Positions 25,130 to 32,720 of a DNA stretch of 64,000 nucleotides are shown here, piece after piece (positions within the stretch are counted from its first letter, which is position 1; the number at the start of each line of letters is the position of its first letter). Both the position numbers and the translations under genes were made by a program. Source of the DNA: Thermoflexibacter ruber (lineage in GTDB: Bacteria; Bacteroidota; Bacteroidia; Cytophagales; Thermoflexibacteraceae). The notes beneath the pieces are model-generated. The model did not search any database. It saw only the letters and a program-made list of their open reading frames with translations, and was not told where the DNA came from. The stretch spans positions 107,852-171,851 of the forward strand of contig NZ_FONY01000002.1 in assembly GCF_900113045.1 (NCBI RefSeq), written 5' to 3'.

Positions 25130-25750
25130 ATGGAGTTAGACAGCCTTGTAGAGTTTAATACCTCCCCTGCCATCAAGGAAAAATTGCTGGCTTACGGCAG
25201 GGTGAGGACTTTTAAAGAAGGAGATACAATTTTGCGAGAAAATGCTTATATCAAGTCTATTCCGATTGTAGTCAAAGGAAGCATCAAAGTCATTCGTACT
25301 GACGAAGATGGGCGTGAGATTCTTTTGTACTACATCAAGGCTGGGGAGAGTTGCATTATGTCTTTTTTAGGGGCAATGCACGACGATACCAGCAAAATCA
25401 AAGCAGTAGCAGAGGAAGACTGCGAAATACTTTTCATTCCCAATGATAAGGTAAGCCTGCTCCTCAAAGAATATCCTGAATGGTTAGATTATATTTTTCG
25501 CCTTTACCATAAGCGTTTTGAGGAACTTTTGGAAGTGGTCAATGAGATTGCTTTCAAAAAAATGGACGAGAGGCTACTCAACTTCATTCAGAAAAAATGC
25601 GAACTCACCCAAAATAAAACATTGAGCATGACCCACGAACAGCTTGCTAACGAATTAGGCACAGCAAGAGTAGTGGTTTCTCGCTTGCTCAAACAAATGG
25701 AAGACGAAGGTTTGGTCAAGTTGGGAAGAAACAAAATTACACTTCTTTGA
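25130..25750 (+). CDS. Crp/Fnr-family transcriptional regulator
   Basis: A 206-residue regulator: a cyclic-nucleotide-binding-like sensor domain (ILRENAYIKSIPIVVKGSIK, DGREILLYYIKAGESCIM) and a C-terminal winged helix with LSMTHEQLANELGTARVVVS followed by RLLKQMEDEGLV. There is no N-terminal Cys cluster for an iron-sulfur centre. Cys residues at GESCIM and EEDCEI could sense persulfides. Its place between the DUF2892 gene and the persulfide dioxygenase, and the GTAAC boxes just downstream, suggest it controls this island. Confidence 0.93.
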   Translation: MELDSLVEFNTSPAIKEKLLAYGRVRTFKEGDTILRENAYIKSIPIVVKGSIKVIRTDEDGREILLYYIKAGESCIMSFLGAMHDDTSKIKAVAEEDCEILFIPNDKVSLLLKEYPEWLDYIFRLYHKRFEELLEVVNEIAFKKMDERLLNFIQKKCELTQNKTLSMTHEQLANELGTARVVVSRLLKQMEDEGLVKLGRNKITLL

Positions 25751-25765
25751 AAAAAATTTCCTTGT

Positions 25766-25813
25766 GTAACAAAAGTAACTGTGCAGGTCAAGCACTCACC
25801 GTAACTTTGTAAC
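25766..25813 (+). promoter_or_regulatory. Paired GTAAC boxes and promoter of the persulfide dioxygenase gene
   Basis: GTAAC-AAAA-GTAAC (25766-25779) and GTAAC-TTT-GTAAC (25801-25813) each differ by one base from a palindromic GTAAC-N3/4-GTTAC site as expected for Crp/Fnr proteins of this phylum. TAACTTTG (25802-25809) fits the -7 consensus. The base pattern at -33 is poor, with the upstream box just before it, as at activator-dependent promoters. Predicted leader about 40 bases. Confidence 0.5.
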
Positions 25814-25853
25814 ATCAAAATTGATAAACACCAAAAATTAAACAAGTAAAACT

Positions 25854-27278
25854 ATGAAAGTAGAGCAAATATACACAGGATGTTTAGCTCAGGGAGCTTA
25901 CTACATCGAGAGCAACGGCGAGGCGGCTATCATTGACCCACTTCGCGAAGTTCAACCATATATAGACATGGCTAAAAAGCGGGGAGCAAAAATCAAATAC
26001 ATCTTTGAAACGCATTTTCACGCTGATTTTGTTTCAGGACACGTGGACTTGGCAAAAAAAACAGGGGCTACTATAGTTTACGGTCCTACCAAAATGAAAA
26101 CAGGATTTGAGGCATTGATTGGGGAAGATGGACAAATTTTTGAATTGGGCGAGGCAAAAGTAAAACTTATTCATACGCCAGGGCATACTATGGAAAGTTC
26201 CTGCTTCCTTTTAATAGATGAAAAAGGCAAGGAAAAGGCTATTTTTACAGGGGATACACTTTTTATTGGGGACGTAGGCAGACCTGATTTGGCACAGCAC
26301 GTAATTGCGGACTTGACAGAGGAGAAATTGGCAGGTTATCTTTTTGATTCTTTGAGAAATAAAATCATGCCTTTGAGTGATGATTTGATAGTCTATCCTG
26401 CACATGGAGCAGGAAGTGCTTGTGGAAAAAATTTGAGCAAGGAAACTTCGGATACTTTGGGAAATCAGAAAAAAACTAACTACGCCCTTAATCCTAACTT
26501 GACCAAAGAGCAGTTTATCAAAGAGTTGCTTACAGGGCTAACTACTCCACCAAGCTATTTTCCTAAGAATGTGCTGATGAATATTCAAGGGTATGAGAGC
26601 ATAGATGAGGTTTTGGAAAAAGGGACAAAAGCACTTTCTGTTAATGCTTTTGATGTAGTGGCTAACGAAACTTCTGCCCTCATCTTAGACACTCGCAGTG
26701 CTACTGACTTTGCTAAGGGCTTCATTCCCAATTCTATTAATATAGGTATAGACGGAAGTTTTGCGGTTTGGGTAGGAACGCTAATTCCAGACATCAAACA
26801 AGAAATCTTGATAGTTGCTGACAAAGGCAGAGAGCAAGAAGTAGTAACTCGCTTGGCAAGAGTGGGGTATGATAACGCAATCGGTTATTTGGAAGGAGGC
26901 TTTGAAGCTTGGAAAGCATCGGGCAAAGAGATAGACACTATCCCAACCGTAAGTGCAGAGCAGTTGGCAGAAATTCGGGCTAAAAACCCTAATATCAACA
27001 TCTTAGATGTAAGGAAAGCAAGCGAATACTACTCCGAACACGTCATAGATGCGATTAATGCTCCTCTGGATTACATCAATGATAGCATGGTTTTAGTCGA
27101 CAAAAAGAAAACCTACTACGTGCATTGTGCGGGAGGGTATCGCTCTATGACCTTTGTTTCTATCCTCAAAGCCAGAGGCTACGAAAACCTTGTCAATGTG
27201 GACGGGGGCTTTAGTGCGATTAAAAATTCAGGAAAGTTTAAGGTTTCAGATTACGTTTGTCCAACAACCATGTTATAG
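25854..27278 (+). CDS. Persulfide dioxygenase fused to two rhodanese domains
   Basis: A 474-residue protein. Residues 1-250 are an ETHE1/GloB-like metallo-beta-lactamase fold with FETHFHADFVSGH, TPGHTMESSCF and TGDTLFIGDVGRPDL, supplying the iron ligands and persulfide site. Two rhodanese domains follow. The first (about 265-360) reads IVADKGREQEV at the active loop and lacks the Cys; the second (about 375-470) has VHCAGGYRS with the catalytic Cys. It would oxidise glutathione- or other low-molecular-weight persulfide to sulfite and transfer sulfur to or from thiosulfate. With SQR this makes a complete sulfide detoxification route. Confidence 0.93.
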   Translation: MKVEQIYTGCLAQGAYYIESNGEAAIIDPLREVQPYIDMAKKRGAKIKYIFETHFHADFVSGHVDLAKKTGATIVYGPTKMKTGFEALIGEDGQIFELGEAKVKLIHTPGHTMESSCFLLIDEKGKEKAIFTGDTLFIGDVGRPDLAQHVIADLTEEKLAGYLFDSLRNKIMPLSDDLIVYPAHGAGSACGKNLSKETSDTLGNQKKTNYALNPNLTKEQFIKELLTGLTTPPSYFPKNVLMNIQGYESIDEVLEKGTKALSVNAFDVVANETSALILDTRSATDFAKGFIPNSINIGIDGSFAVWVGTLIPDIKQEILIVADKGREQEVVTRLARVGYDNAIGYLEGGFEAWKASGKEIDTIPTVSAEQLAEIRAKNPNINILDVRKASEYYSEHVIDAINAPLDYINDSMVLVDKKKTYYVHCAGGYRSMTFVSILKARGYENLVNVDGGFSAIKNSGKFKVSDYVCPTTML

Positions 27279-27279
27279 T

Positions 27280-27483
27280 ATGAGTTTCATTCAAAAATAC
27301 AAATTCACCATTATTGGTTTAGTTGTCGGTGCGATAGGAGGTTATTTGTACTATTTTTATATAGGTTGTGCAAGCGGCACCTGCCCTATCACCTCCCAGC
27401 CGCTCAATAGCACACTTTATGGGGCAGTGATGGGAGGCTTGCTGTTCAGTAATTTTGAACAGAAAAAAGATTCGGAGAAATAG
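27280..27483 (+). CDS. DUF6132-like small membrane protein
   Basis: A 67-residue protein starting MSFIQKYKFTIIGLVVGAIG, with two hydrophobic segments and the loop YIGCASGTCPITSQP. The GCxSGxCPIT loop is the mark of the DUF6132 family, usually found beside rhodaneses and sulfur genes. It starts one base after the dioxygenase stop, so it is translationally linked. A longer open frame from 27154 overlaps the dioxygenase and is not credible. Confidence 0.85.
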   Translation: MSFIQKYKFTIIGLVVGAIGGYLYYFYIGCASGTCPITSQPLNSTLYGAVMGGLLFSNFEQKKDSEK

Positions 27484-27574
27484 CTTTTATGTGTAGTGTG
27501 TCATGTGATAACCCATAACACATTAGAAAAAGAGAACTTAATACTTACATTTTTTTATAAAAACAGATAATACC

Positions 27575-27823
27575 ATGACAGTAGTAGATGTACGCACACC
27601 CGCAGAATTTAGAGGTGGCAATGTAGCAGGGAGCATCAATATCCCTTTGCAAGAAATCCCTCAGCGTTGGGAGGAGTTTAAAAAGTTAGCACAACCTATC
27701 GTACTTTGCTGTGCGAGTGGGAATCGCAGTGGGCAAGCCACTACCTTTTTGAAAAATAAAGGTATAGAGTGCGAAAATGGTGGCGGTTGGATGCAGGTAA
27801 ATTATAGGCTGTCTCAGGCTTAA
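27575..27823 (+). CDS. Single-domain rhodanese
   Basis: An 82-residue rhodanese with VVDVRTPAEFRGGNVAGSIN and the active-site loop LCCASGNRSGQAT carrying the catalytic Cys. Slightly shorter than the usual 95-110 residues because the N-terminal strand is reduced. It is the last gene of the sulfur island, 91 bases after the DUF6132 gene, and closes with a terminator. Confidence 0.92.
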   Translation: MTVVDVRTPAEFRGGNVAGSINIPLQEIPQRWEEFKKLAQPIVLCCASGNRSGQATTFLKNKGIECENGGGWMQVNYRLSQA

Positions 27824-27849
27824 CTTTTTGCAGAATGATTGACGAAAAT

Positions 27850-27891
27850 CTCATGCGTTTGCATTTCTTATGTAAGCGTATGAGGTTTTTT
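27850..27891 (+). terminator. Terminator of the sulfur island
   Basis: Arms 27850-27864 and 27870-27884 form a 15-bp stem with three G-U pairs around a 5-base loop, followed by GTTTTTT. It lies 26 bases after the rhodanese stop. Confidence 0.85.
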
Positions 27892-28027
27892 AGCATGTAT
27901 AAGCTCTTTTACTATTTTTAACTAAACATTTTAACAATTTTTAAAATCTAATAGGCTTATTGAATCAGTATATTTTAGCTACTTTGAAAATCAAACTCTA
28001 AGCGAGGACATCTCAACCCTTCAATTT

Positions 28028-28180
28028 ATGACTGAAAATCCAATACCAACGCCCGAAGAAAACGAAAATGATGGACTTCCTCCAATCTTTAAGACTTGGA
28101 ATCAGTTGTATATGACTTTGATTTTTTATCTTTTAGGGCTGATAGTGCTATTTTATTGGTTCACTCAACTCTTTAAATAA
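28028..28180 (+). CDS. Small membrane protein upstream of sodium:solute symporter
   Basis: A 50-residue frame: an acidic start (MTENPIPTPEENENDGLPP), then PIFKTWNQLYMTLIFYLLGL and one hydrophobic helix ending FYWFTQLFK. I recall similar short proteins with FKTWxQxY and a single helix in other Bacteroidota, encoded in front of transporters. It ends 37 bases before the symporter start and is likely in the same transcript, perhaps as a small subunit. Too short for most gene finders. Confidence 0.7.
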   Translation: MTENPIPTPEENENDGLPPIFKTWNQLYMTLIFYLLGLIVLFYWFTQLFK

Positions 28181-28217
28181 TTTCATGTCTTGTTTTACTT
28201 ATTGATTCCTTAACCTG

Positions 28218-29927
28218 ATGCGTACATTAGACTGGATAGTATTGATTGGAACGATTGCATTTATTACTGCTTTTGGAATTTGGAAAAGTAGGAAGCATAG
28301 AAGCGATGTAGAAAATTATTTATTTCCTAAGAAAATGAACTGGTGGACAATAGGACTGTCTATTGCCGCTACCCAAGCGAGTGCGATTACCTTTCTAAGC
28401 ACTCCCGGGCAAGGTTTTTCTGATGGAATGAGGTTCGTACAGTTTTACTTTGGCTTACCTTTAGCAGTAATAGTACTTTCTATTACTTTTGTTCCTATCT
28501 TCCAAAAACTCAAAGTACGCACTGCTTACGAGTACTTGGAAAATCGCTTTGACCTGAAAACGAGGTCTTTGTGTACCTTTCTTTTTCTCACTCAAAGGGG
28601 ATTGGCTGCGGGACTTACGCTTTATGCGCCTTCTCTCATCTTATCTACTATTCTAAACTGGGATATTTCTTGGACGAACCTCTCCATAGGGGTCGTAGTA
28701 CTGACTTATACTTTTTTAGGAGGGACTACAGCCGTAAGCGAAACACAAAAACAACAGCTTTTTGTAGTGTTTTTAGGCATGATTACCGCAGGGGTAATTC
28801 TGGTGCAAATGCTTCCCGCTGAGGTATCCTTTGGAACAGCGGTAAGTTTAGCAGGAAAAATGGGTAAATTGAACGTGATAGATACCAATTTTGACTGGAA
28901 TAACCGATATACCCTATGGTCTGGCTTGATAGGCGGGTTCTTTGTTTCTATGTCGTACTTTGGCACTGACCAGTCCCAAGTGCAGCGATACTTAGGGGGT
29001 AAATCAACTGCGGAGAGTCGTTTAGGACTAATTTTCAACGGCTTTATCAAAATTCCTATGCAGTTTTTGATTTTGCTTTTGGGGACTTTGGTTTTTGTAT
29101 TCTATCAGTTTAACTCATCTCCCATTTTTTTCAACCAAGTCGAGGTACAAAAGATATATCAGAGTGCAGACAGCCTCAAATTCAAGCAGTTGGAACAGCA
29201 GTATGAAGTTCTGCTCGCTCAAAAAAGCATTCATGCAGGAGAATTAGCCAGAGCTTTAGATGTCAAAGATGAAGCCTTAATAGCACAAACTCAAAGTGCA
29301 TTCCAAGACGTAGAAAAACAAGCACAAAGTGTTCGTAAAGAAGCTATTGAGATTATTCACGAATATAATGTTGCTGAGGGACGCCAAAAAGCCACCGACA
29401 CCAACTATATTTTCTTGACCTTTGTAATTAACTATTTACCACAAGGAATCGTAGGACTGCTGATTGCCGTTATTTTCTGTGCCTCGATGTCTGCAAGTGC
29501 TTCTGAACTCAATGCGCTTGCTTCTACTTTTATGGTAGATATTTACCAACGCAATATCAAAAAGAATGGAACAGGGAAACACTACCTAAGAGTTTCAAAA
29601 TTAGCTATGGTAGGCTGGTGTGTGTATGCTATTCTTTTTGCTGAATTTGCTAACTCTCTAAGCGGGAACTTGATAGAGGCAGTGAATATTTTAGGCTCGC
29701 TGTTTTACGGGACGATATTAGGTATTTTTTTGGTTGCTTTTTATTTCAAGACGGTGAGAGGTGATGCTGTTTTTGTTGGAGCAATTTTAGCAGAGGCGGC
29801 AGTAATATGGTGCTGGCAGAATACGAGTATCTCTTTTCTTTGGTACAATGTAATTGGGTGTGTATTAGTTATTCTCATCTCTTTGCTTATGAATCTTTTT
29901 GTGGCAAACAAGGCACATCACTCATAG
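28218..29927 (+). CDS. Sodium:solute symporter (SSS family)
   Basis: A 569-residue membrane protein with many helices and family motifs: NYLFPKKMNWWTIGLSIAAT near the N-terminus, FLGGTTAVSETQKQQ, and YFGTDQSQVQRYLGGKS. Between two late helices it has a hydrophilic, helix-forming insertion of roughly 100 residues (about 310-395) that common SSS proteins of this subgroup in Bacteroidota share. It imports a small solute with Na+; the substrate is not identifiable. Confidence 0.92.
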   Translation: MRTLDWIVLIGTIAFITAFGIWKSRKHRSDVENYLFPKKMNWWTIGLSIAATQASAITFLSTPGQGFSDGMRFVQFYFGLPLAVIVLSITFVPIFQKLKVRTAYEYLENRFDLKTRSLCTFLFLTQRGLAAGLTLYAPSLILSTILNWDISWTNLSIGVVVLTYTFLGGTTAVSETQKQQLFVVFLGMITAGVILVQMLPAEVSFGTAVSLAGKMGKLNVIDTNFDWNNRYTLWSGLIGGFFVSMSYFGTDQSQVQRYLGGKSTAESRLGLIFNGFIKIPMQFLILLLGTLVFVFYQFNSSPIFFNQVEVQKIYQSADSLKFKQLEQQYEVLLAQKSIHAGELARALDVKDEALIAQTQSAFQDVEKQAQSVRKEAIEIIHEYNVAEGRQKATDTNYIFLTFVINYLPQGIVGLLIAVIFCASMSASASELNALASTFMVDIYQRNIKKNGTGKHYLRVSKLAMVGWCVYAILFAEFANSLSGNLIEAVNILGSLFYGTILGIFLVAFYFKTVRGDAVFVGAILAEAAVIWCWQNTSISFLWYNVIGCVLVILISLLMNLFVANKAHHS

Positions 29928-30139
29928 AGGTAGTTTTCATAGTATTGTATTTTTTTAAAATTTTTTTGTATTTATTAAGGTAATTTTTTTCATAATTTGT
30001 TTACTTTTCGCTTGCTTATTACGTTTATTGAGAATAGAAAGCAAGCAAAGTTTATTACTTAATGTTGAAATGATAAAAACAAACAACTTTTGGGGTAGGT
30101 GATAAAACTTTGAAATAAGAAAAACAAAATTTACAATAA

Positions 30140-30172
30140 TTTGTATTTTATTTGTAACAAAGTATATCTTTG
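30140..30172 (+). promoter_or_regulatory. Promoter for the RsbW-like gene
   Basis: TTTG (30140-30143), 21 bases, then TATCTTTG (30165-30172). The predicted start is near 30179, about 20 bases before the chosen ATG at 30201, and supports that start over the longer frame from 30141. Confidence 0.5.
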
Positions 30173-30200
30173 GCAAAAGAGTCTTTTTAAGAGTAAAACA

Positions 30201-30614
30201 ATGATGAAGTCCTTAAAATTACGCATACCATCACTTCCAGATAATATTCGTATTGTAGAAAGTTTTATAGACAATGCGAGAGAAAGATTCTCTTTTGATG
30301 ATGATATTTATGGTAACATTATGATTGCGGTAACTGAATCGGTCAATAATGCTATCATTCATGGGAATAAACAAAACAAAGAAAAAAATGTCGATTTAGC
30401 ACTGGAAGTAGCAGAGAATAACATCAAATTTACCATCAGAGATGAGGGAGAAGGTTTTGATTATCACAATCTTCCAGACCCTACTGCCCCAGAAAACTTA
30501 TTTAAAGTAGGGGGCAGAGGAATTTTTCTTATCCAAAACTTAGCAGACGAAGTTGCCTTTGCTGATAATGGCAGAACGATTATGCTTACCTTTTACGTAG
30601 CTGAAAATGCTTGA
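30201..30614 (+). CDS. RsbW-like ATP-binding protein (anti-sigma/switch kinase family)
   Basis: A 137-residue GHKL-fold protein. The N-box reads IAVTESVNNAIIHGNKQN, and the ATP lid motifs are RDEGEGFD and GGRGIFLIQNLAD. This is the small HATPase_c type of RsbW/SpoIIAB serine kinases. A partner such as a STAS protein is not encoded next to it. The SpoIIE-type phosphatase at 59199-61139 could act in the same partner-switching pathway, but nothing here proves it. Confidence 0.9.
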   Translation: MMKSLKLRIPSLPDNIRIVESFIDNARERFSFDDDIYGNIMIAVTESVNNAIIHGNKQNKEKNVDLALEVAENNIKFTIRDEGEGFDYHNLPDPTAPENLFKVGGRGIFLIQNLADEVAFADNGRTIMLTFYVAENA

Positions 30615-30664
30615 AGCAAAACTTATATATCTTATAGAAAGGCTTTATAAAAAAGAAGAACACT

Positions 30665-30775
30665 ATGAAAGATGCTTACCTCATGCAAATAATTACAAAG
30701 CTTCAAAATAGCACTCTCACCTCACTAAAAGATTTTAAGACCTTCAAGTGTAAGTTTTTGACATACCAAGCCTAA
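30665..30775 (+). CDS. Possible 36-residue sORF coupled to coaBC
   Basis: The frame encodes MKDAYLMQIITKLQNSTLTS and 16 more residues. Its TAA stop overlaps the coaBC start in a TAATG junction, the classical arrangement for translational coupling. No family is recognised. It may be a leader that helps initiate coaBC. The evidence is the junction only. Confidence 0.35.
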   Translation: MKDAYLMQIITKLQNSTLTSLKDFKTFKCKFLTYQA

Positions 30776-31989
30776 TGATAAAAAATAAAAAGATTCTTCT
30801 TGGGGTTACAGGAAGTATTGCCGCTTACAAATCTGCCTTTTTAGTCAGGCTGCTGGTCAAAGCAGGCGCAGAAGTGAAAGTAATCATGAGCCAATCTGCG
30901 ACTGACTTTGTTGCTCCACTTACACTAAGCACACTATCTAAAAATCCTGTACTCATTGATTTCCAAAAAGATAAGACAGGTGAGTGGAACAACCACGTAG
31001 AGTTGGGGCTGTGGGCTGATGTGATGCTTATTGCCCCTGCAAGTGCTAATACTATTGCTAAAATGGCAAATGGATTATGCGACAATCTACTGTTGGCTAC
31101 GTACTTATCTGCTCGGTGCCCTATTTTTTTATGCCCAGCGATGGACTTGGATATGCTTGCTCACCCCAGCACCTTGCATAACCTTCAAAAGTTGCAAGAA
31201 TTTGGTAATCATGTCATTGAACCCAAAGAGGGAGAACTGGCGAGTGGACTATTTGGCAAAGGTCGAATGGCAGAACCAGAGGAAATTGTTGTGAGTCTTG
31301 AACATTTTTTTGAATCACAAAAACAAGCAAAAAAACTGCATGGTAAAAAAGCACTCATTACAGCAGGGGCAACGCGTGAGTACATAGACCCTGTTCGCTT
31401 TATCAGCAATAACTCCTCAGGCAAGATGGGCTACGCCATAGCAGAGGAATTGGCTGCGCAAGGTGCGGCGGTAACGCTTATCAGTGGAAAAACCTATCTC
31501 AGTATTCAAAACAGCCATATTCACAAAATCAATGTGGAAACAGCTGCGGAGATGTTTGAAGCTACAGTAGCGCACGTAGCGGATAATGACATTATCGTTC
31601 ACTGTGCCGCCGTTGCTGACTATACGCCAAAAGAAAAAGCCTCTCAAAAAATCAAGAAAAAAGAAAACGATTTGACTATTGAGCTTGTAAAGACCAAAGA
31701 TATTGCTAAAGAAGTAGGTCATCTGTTACAGCCCCATCAATTCCATGTAGGCTTTGCCTTAGAAACAAATGAGGAGATAAAAAATGCCAAAGAAAAGCTA
31801 CAAAAGAAGAATTTTGATATGATAATACTTAATTCGTTGCAAGATAAAGGGGCGGGGTTTGAACACGACACAAATAAAGTGTCTATTATCGATAAAACAG
31901 GACAAATCATAGATTTACCTCTAAAAAGCAAGAAAGAAGTGGCTCAAGATATTGTACGTCTGATAGTTTCTAAGCTACCAAAGACTTAG
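30775..31989 (+). CDS. coaBC: Phosphopantothenoylcysteine synthetase/decarboxylase
   Basis: A 404-residue bifunctional enzyme for two steps of coenzyme A synthesis. The N-terminal CoaC flavoprotein domain has LLGVTGSIAAYKSAFLVRLL, APASANTIAKMANG and LCPAMDLDM. The C-terminal CoaB domain begins near residue 185 with KALITAGATREYIDPVRFIS and carries NNSSGKMGYAIAEE and the AAVADYTPK substrate motif. Length and domain order are standard. Confidence 0.97.
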   Translation: MIKNKKILLGVTGSIAAYKSAFLVRLLVKAGAEVKVIMSQSATDFVAPLTLSTLSKNPVLIDFQKDKTGEWNNHVELGLWADVMLIAPASANTIAKMANGLCDNLLLATYLSARCPIFLCPAMDLDMLAHPSTLHNLQKLQEFGNHVIEPKEGELASGLFGKGRMAEPEEIVVSLEHFFESQKQAKKLHGKKALITAGATREYIDPVRFISNNSSGKMGYAIAEELAAQGAAVTLISGKTYLSIQNSHIHKINVETAAEMFEATVAHVADNDIIVHCAAVADYTPKEKASQKIKKKENDLTIELVKTKDIAKEVGHLLQPHQFHVGFALETNEEIKNAKEKLQKKNFDMIILNSLQDKGAGFEHDTNKVSIIDKTGQIIDLPLKSKKEVAQDIVRLIVSKLPKT

Positions 31990-32150
31990 AATAACATACC
32001 CAACTCAAGCCTATTTTCTTAGGCAGACTTAATTTTATACTATTTTTTCAAAAAATTTTCAAATTTTTTCAAACGGCTTGCAACCATTTTTCTATCTGAT
32101 GGGTCTTAGCATTGAAGTAAACTTAAACCTATTAGTAAACTTTGCTTTAC

Positions 32151-32176
32151 AACATCTTTGGATTTCCAAAGATGTT
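32151..32176 (+). terminator. Hairpin 1 downstream of coaBC
   Basis: AACATCTTTGGA (32151-32162) faces TCCAAAGATGTT (32165-32176), with T bases continuing to 32180. A perfect stem with a tiny loop about 160 bases after coaBC; a likely terminator. Confidence 0.7.
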
Positions 32177-32210
32177 TTTTAAGAAAACCTAACTTACAAG
32201 CTCAATGCAG

Positions 32211-32255
32211 GAAGTTATTGGTTGTTTTTTTAATAATCAATAACTTCTTTGTTTT
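32211..32255 (+). terminator. Hairpin 2
   Basis: GAAGTTATTG (32211-32220) pairs with CAATAACTTC (32238-32247), followed by TTTGTTTT. The loop is T-rich. No gene ends between hairpins 1 and 2. Confidence 0.5.
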
Positions 32256-32338
32256 ATAACATTTAGCATACAACTTAGGTGGTTTTAAAAGTTTTTGATA
32301 TAAAAGATTTAATATTTAATCCTAATTATATGGTTTTA

Positions 32339-32374
32339 GATGATGCTATCTTTGGTGGTATCATCTTTTTTTTT
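32339..32374 (+). terminator. Hairpin 3 with T9 tract
   Basis: GATGATGCTA (32339-32348) pairs with TGGTATCATC (32356-32365) using two G-U pairs, followed by nine T. It has the strongest T-tract of the three, yet no gene is visible between it and hairpin 2. Confidence 0.6.
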
Positions 32375-32408
32375 GTAAAATTAATTCAACAAATAAAAAT
32401 GTTGTTCT

Positions 32409-32518
32409 GCCCCTATCTAAATCTTTCCCGAAAGGGGAAAGACTCCTTGATAATCAAAGACTTGACTCTCTTCCCCTCTTGGGGGCGTAGTGCAACTGAA
32501 GGGCTGGGTAGGGAGGAG
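32409..32518 (+). repeat. Dispersed repeat, copy B (long)
   Basis: Starts CCCCTATCTAAATCTTTCCC, has the inverted units CTTTCCC-GAAA-GGGGAAAG, and continues through TTCCCCTCTTGGGGG, CGTAGTGCAACTGAAGGGCT and GGGTAGGGAGG. The first 50 bases match copy A at 16882-16938. Such CCCCT/AGGGG repeats are scattered between genes in Bacteroidota. C/G-richness contrasts sharply with the AT-rich surroundings. Confidence 0.7.
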
Positions 32519-32664
32519 TTATGTTTCTTGATGTACTTACTTGTCTTTTTCTCCACAAAGTCTTATGCTCATGGCATACTTGCGAATGGATTTTACGAAC
32601 CTTCAAAAATTGTCAAAAAAAATTAACTATTCTCGAGATTTTTTAAGATTTTTTTTAACTTTAT

Positions 32665-32690
32665 ATTAAGATTTACGAATAAATCTTAAT
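32665..32690. promoter_or_regulatory. Perfect palindrome upstream of first susC
   Basis: ATTAAGATTTA-CGAA-TAAATCTTAAT, two perfect 11-base arms 31 bases before the susC start codon. The second susC lacks it although both share the leader GTTnnnTTTTTTAACAAACA. It could be an operator or a transcript hairpin in the leader. Confidence 0.55.
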
Positions 32691-32720
32691 TGTAGTTTTT
32701 TTAACAAACAAAACTTAAGT

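Larger units (their letters stand above)
31990..32720. other. Gene-free region before first susC
   Basis: Contains three successive hairpins each followed by T-tracts (32151-32374), the longer copy of a dispersed repeat (32409-32518), a perfect palindrome (32665-32690) and the susC leader. A 115-codon open frame across the repeat (32279-32626) is an artefact of the repeat, without protein-like composition. Confidence 0.65.

Noticed and set aside
27154-27279. Longer start for the DUF6132 protein
   Set aside because: The extra 42 codons overlap the dioxygenase gene in another frame; the ATG one base after its stop fits the family.
30141-30200. Longer start for the RsbW-like protein
   Set aside because: A consensus promoter lies inside the extra segment, and the family starts at the ATG at 30201.
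32279-32626. 115-codon open frame on the plus strand
   Set aside because: It runs over the dispersed repeat and a terminator hairpin; such repeat-derived frames are frequent annotation artefacts.
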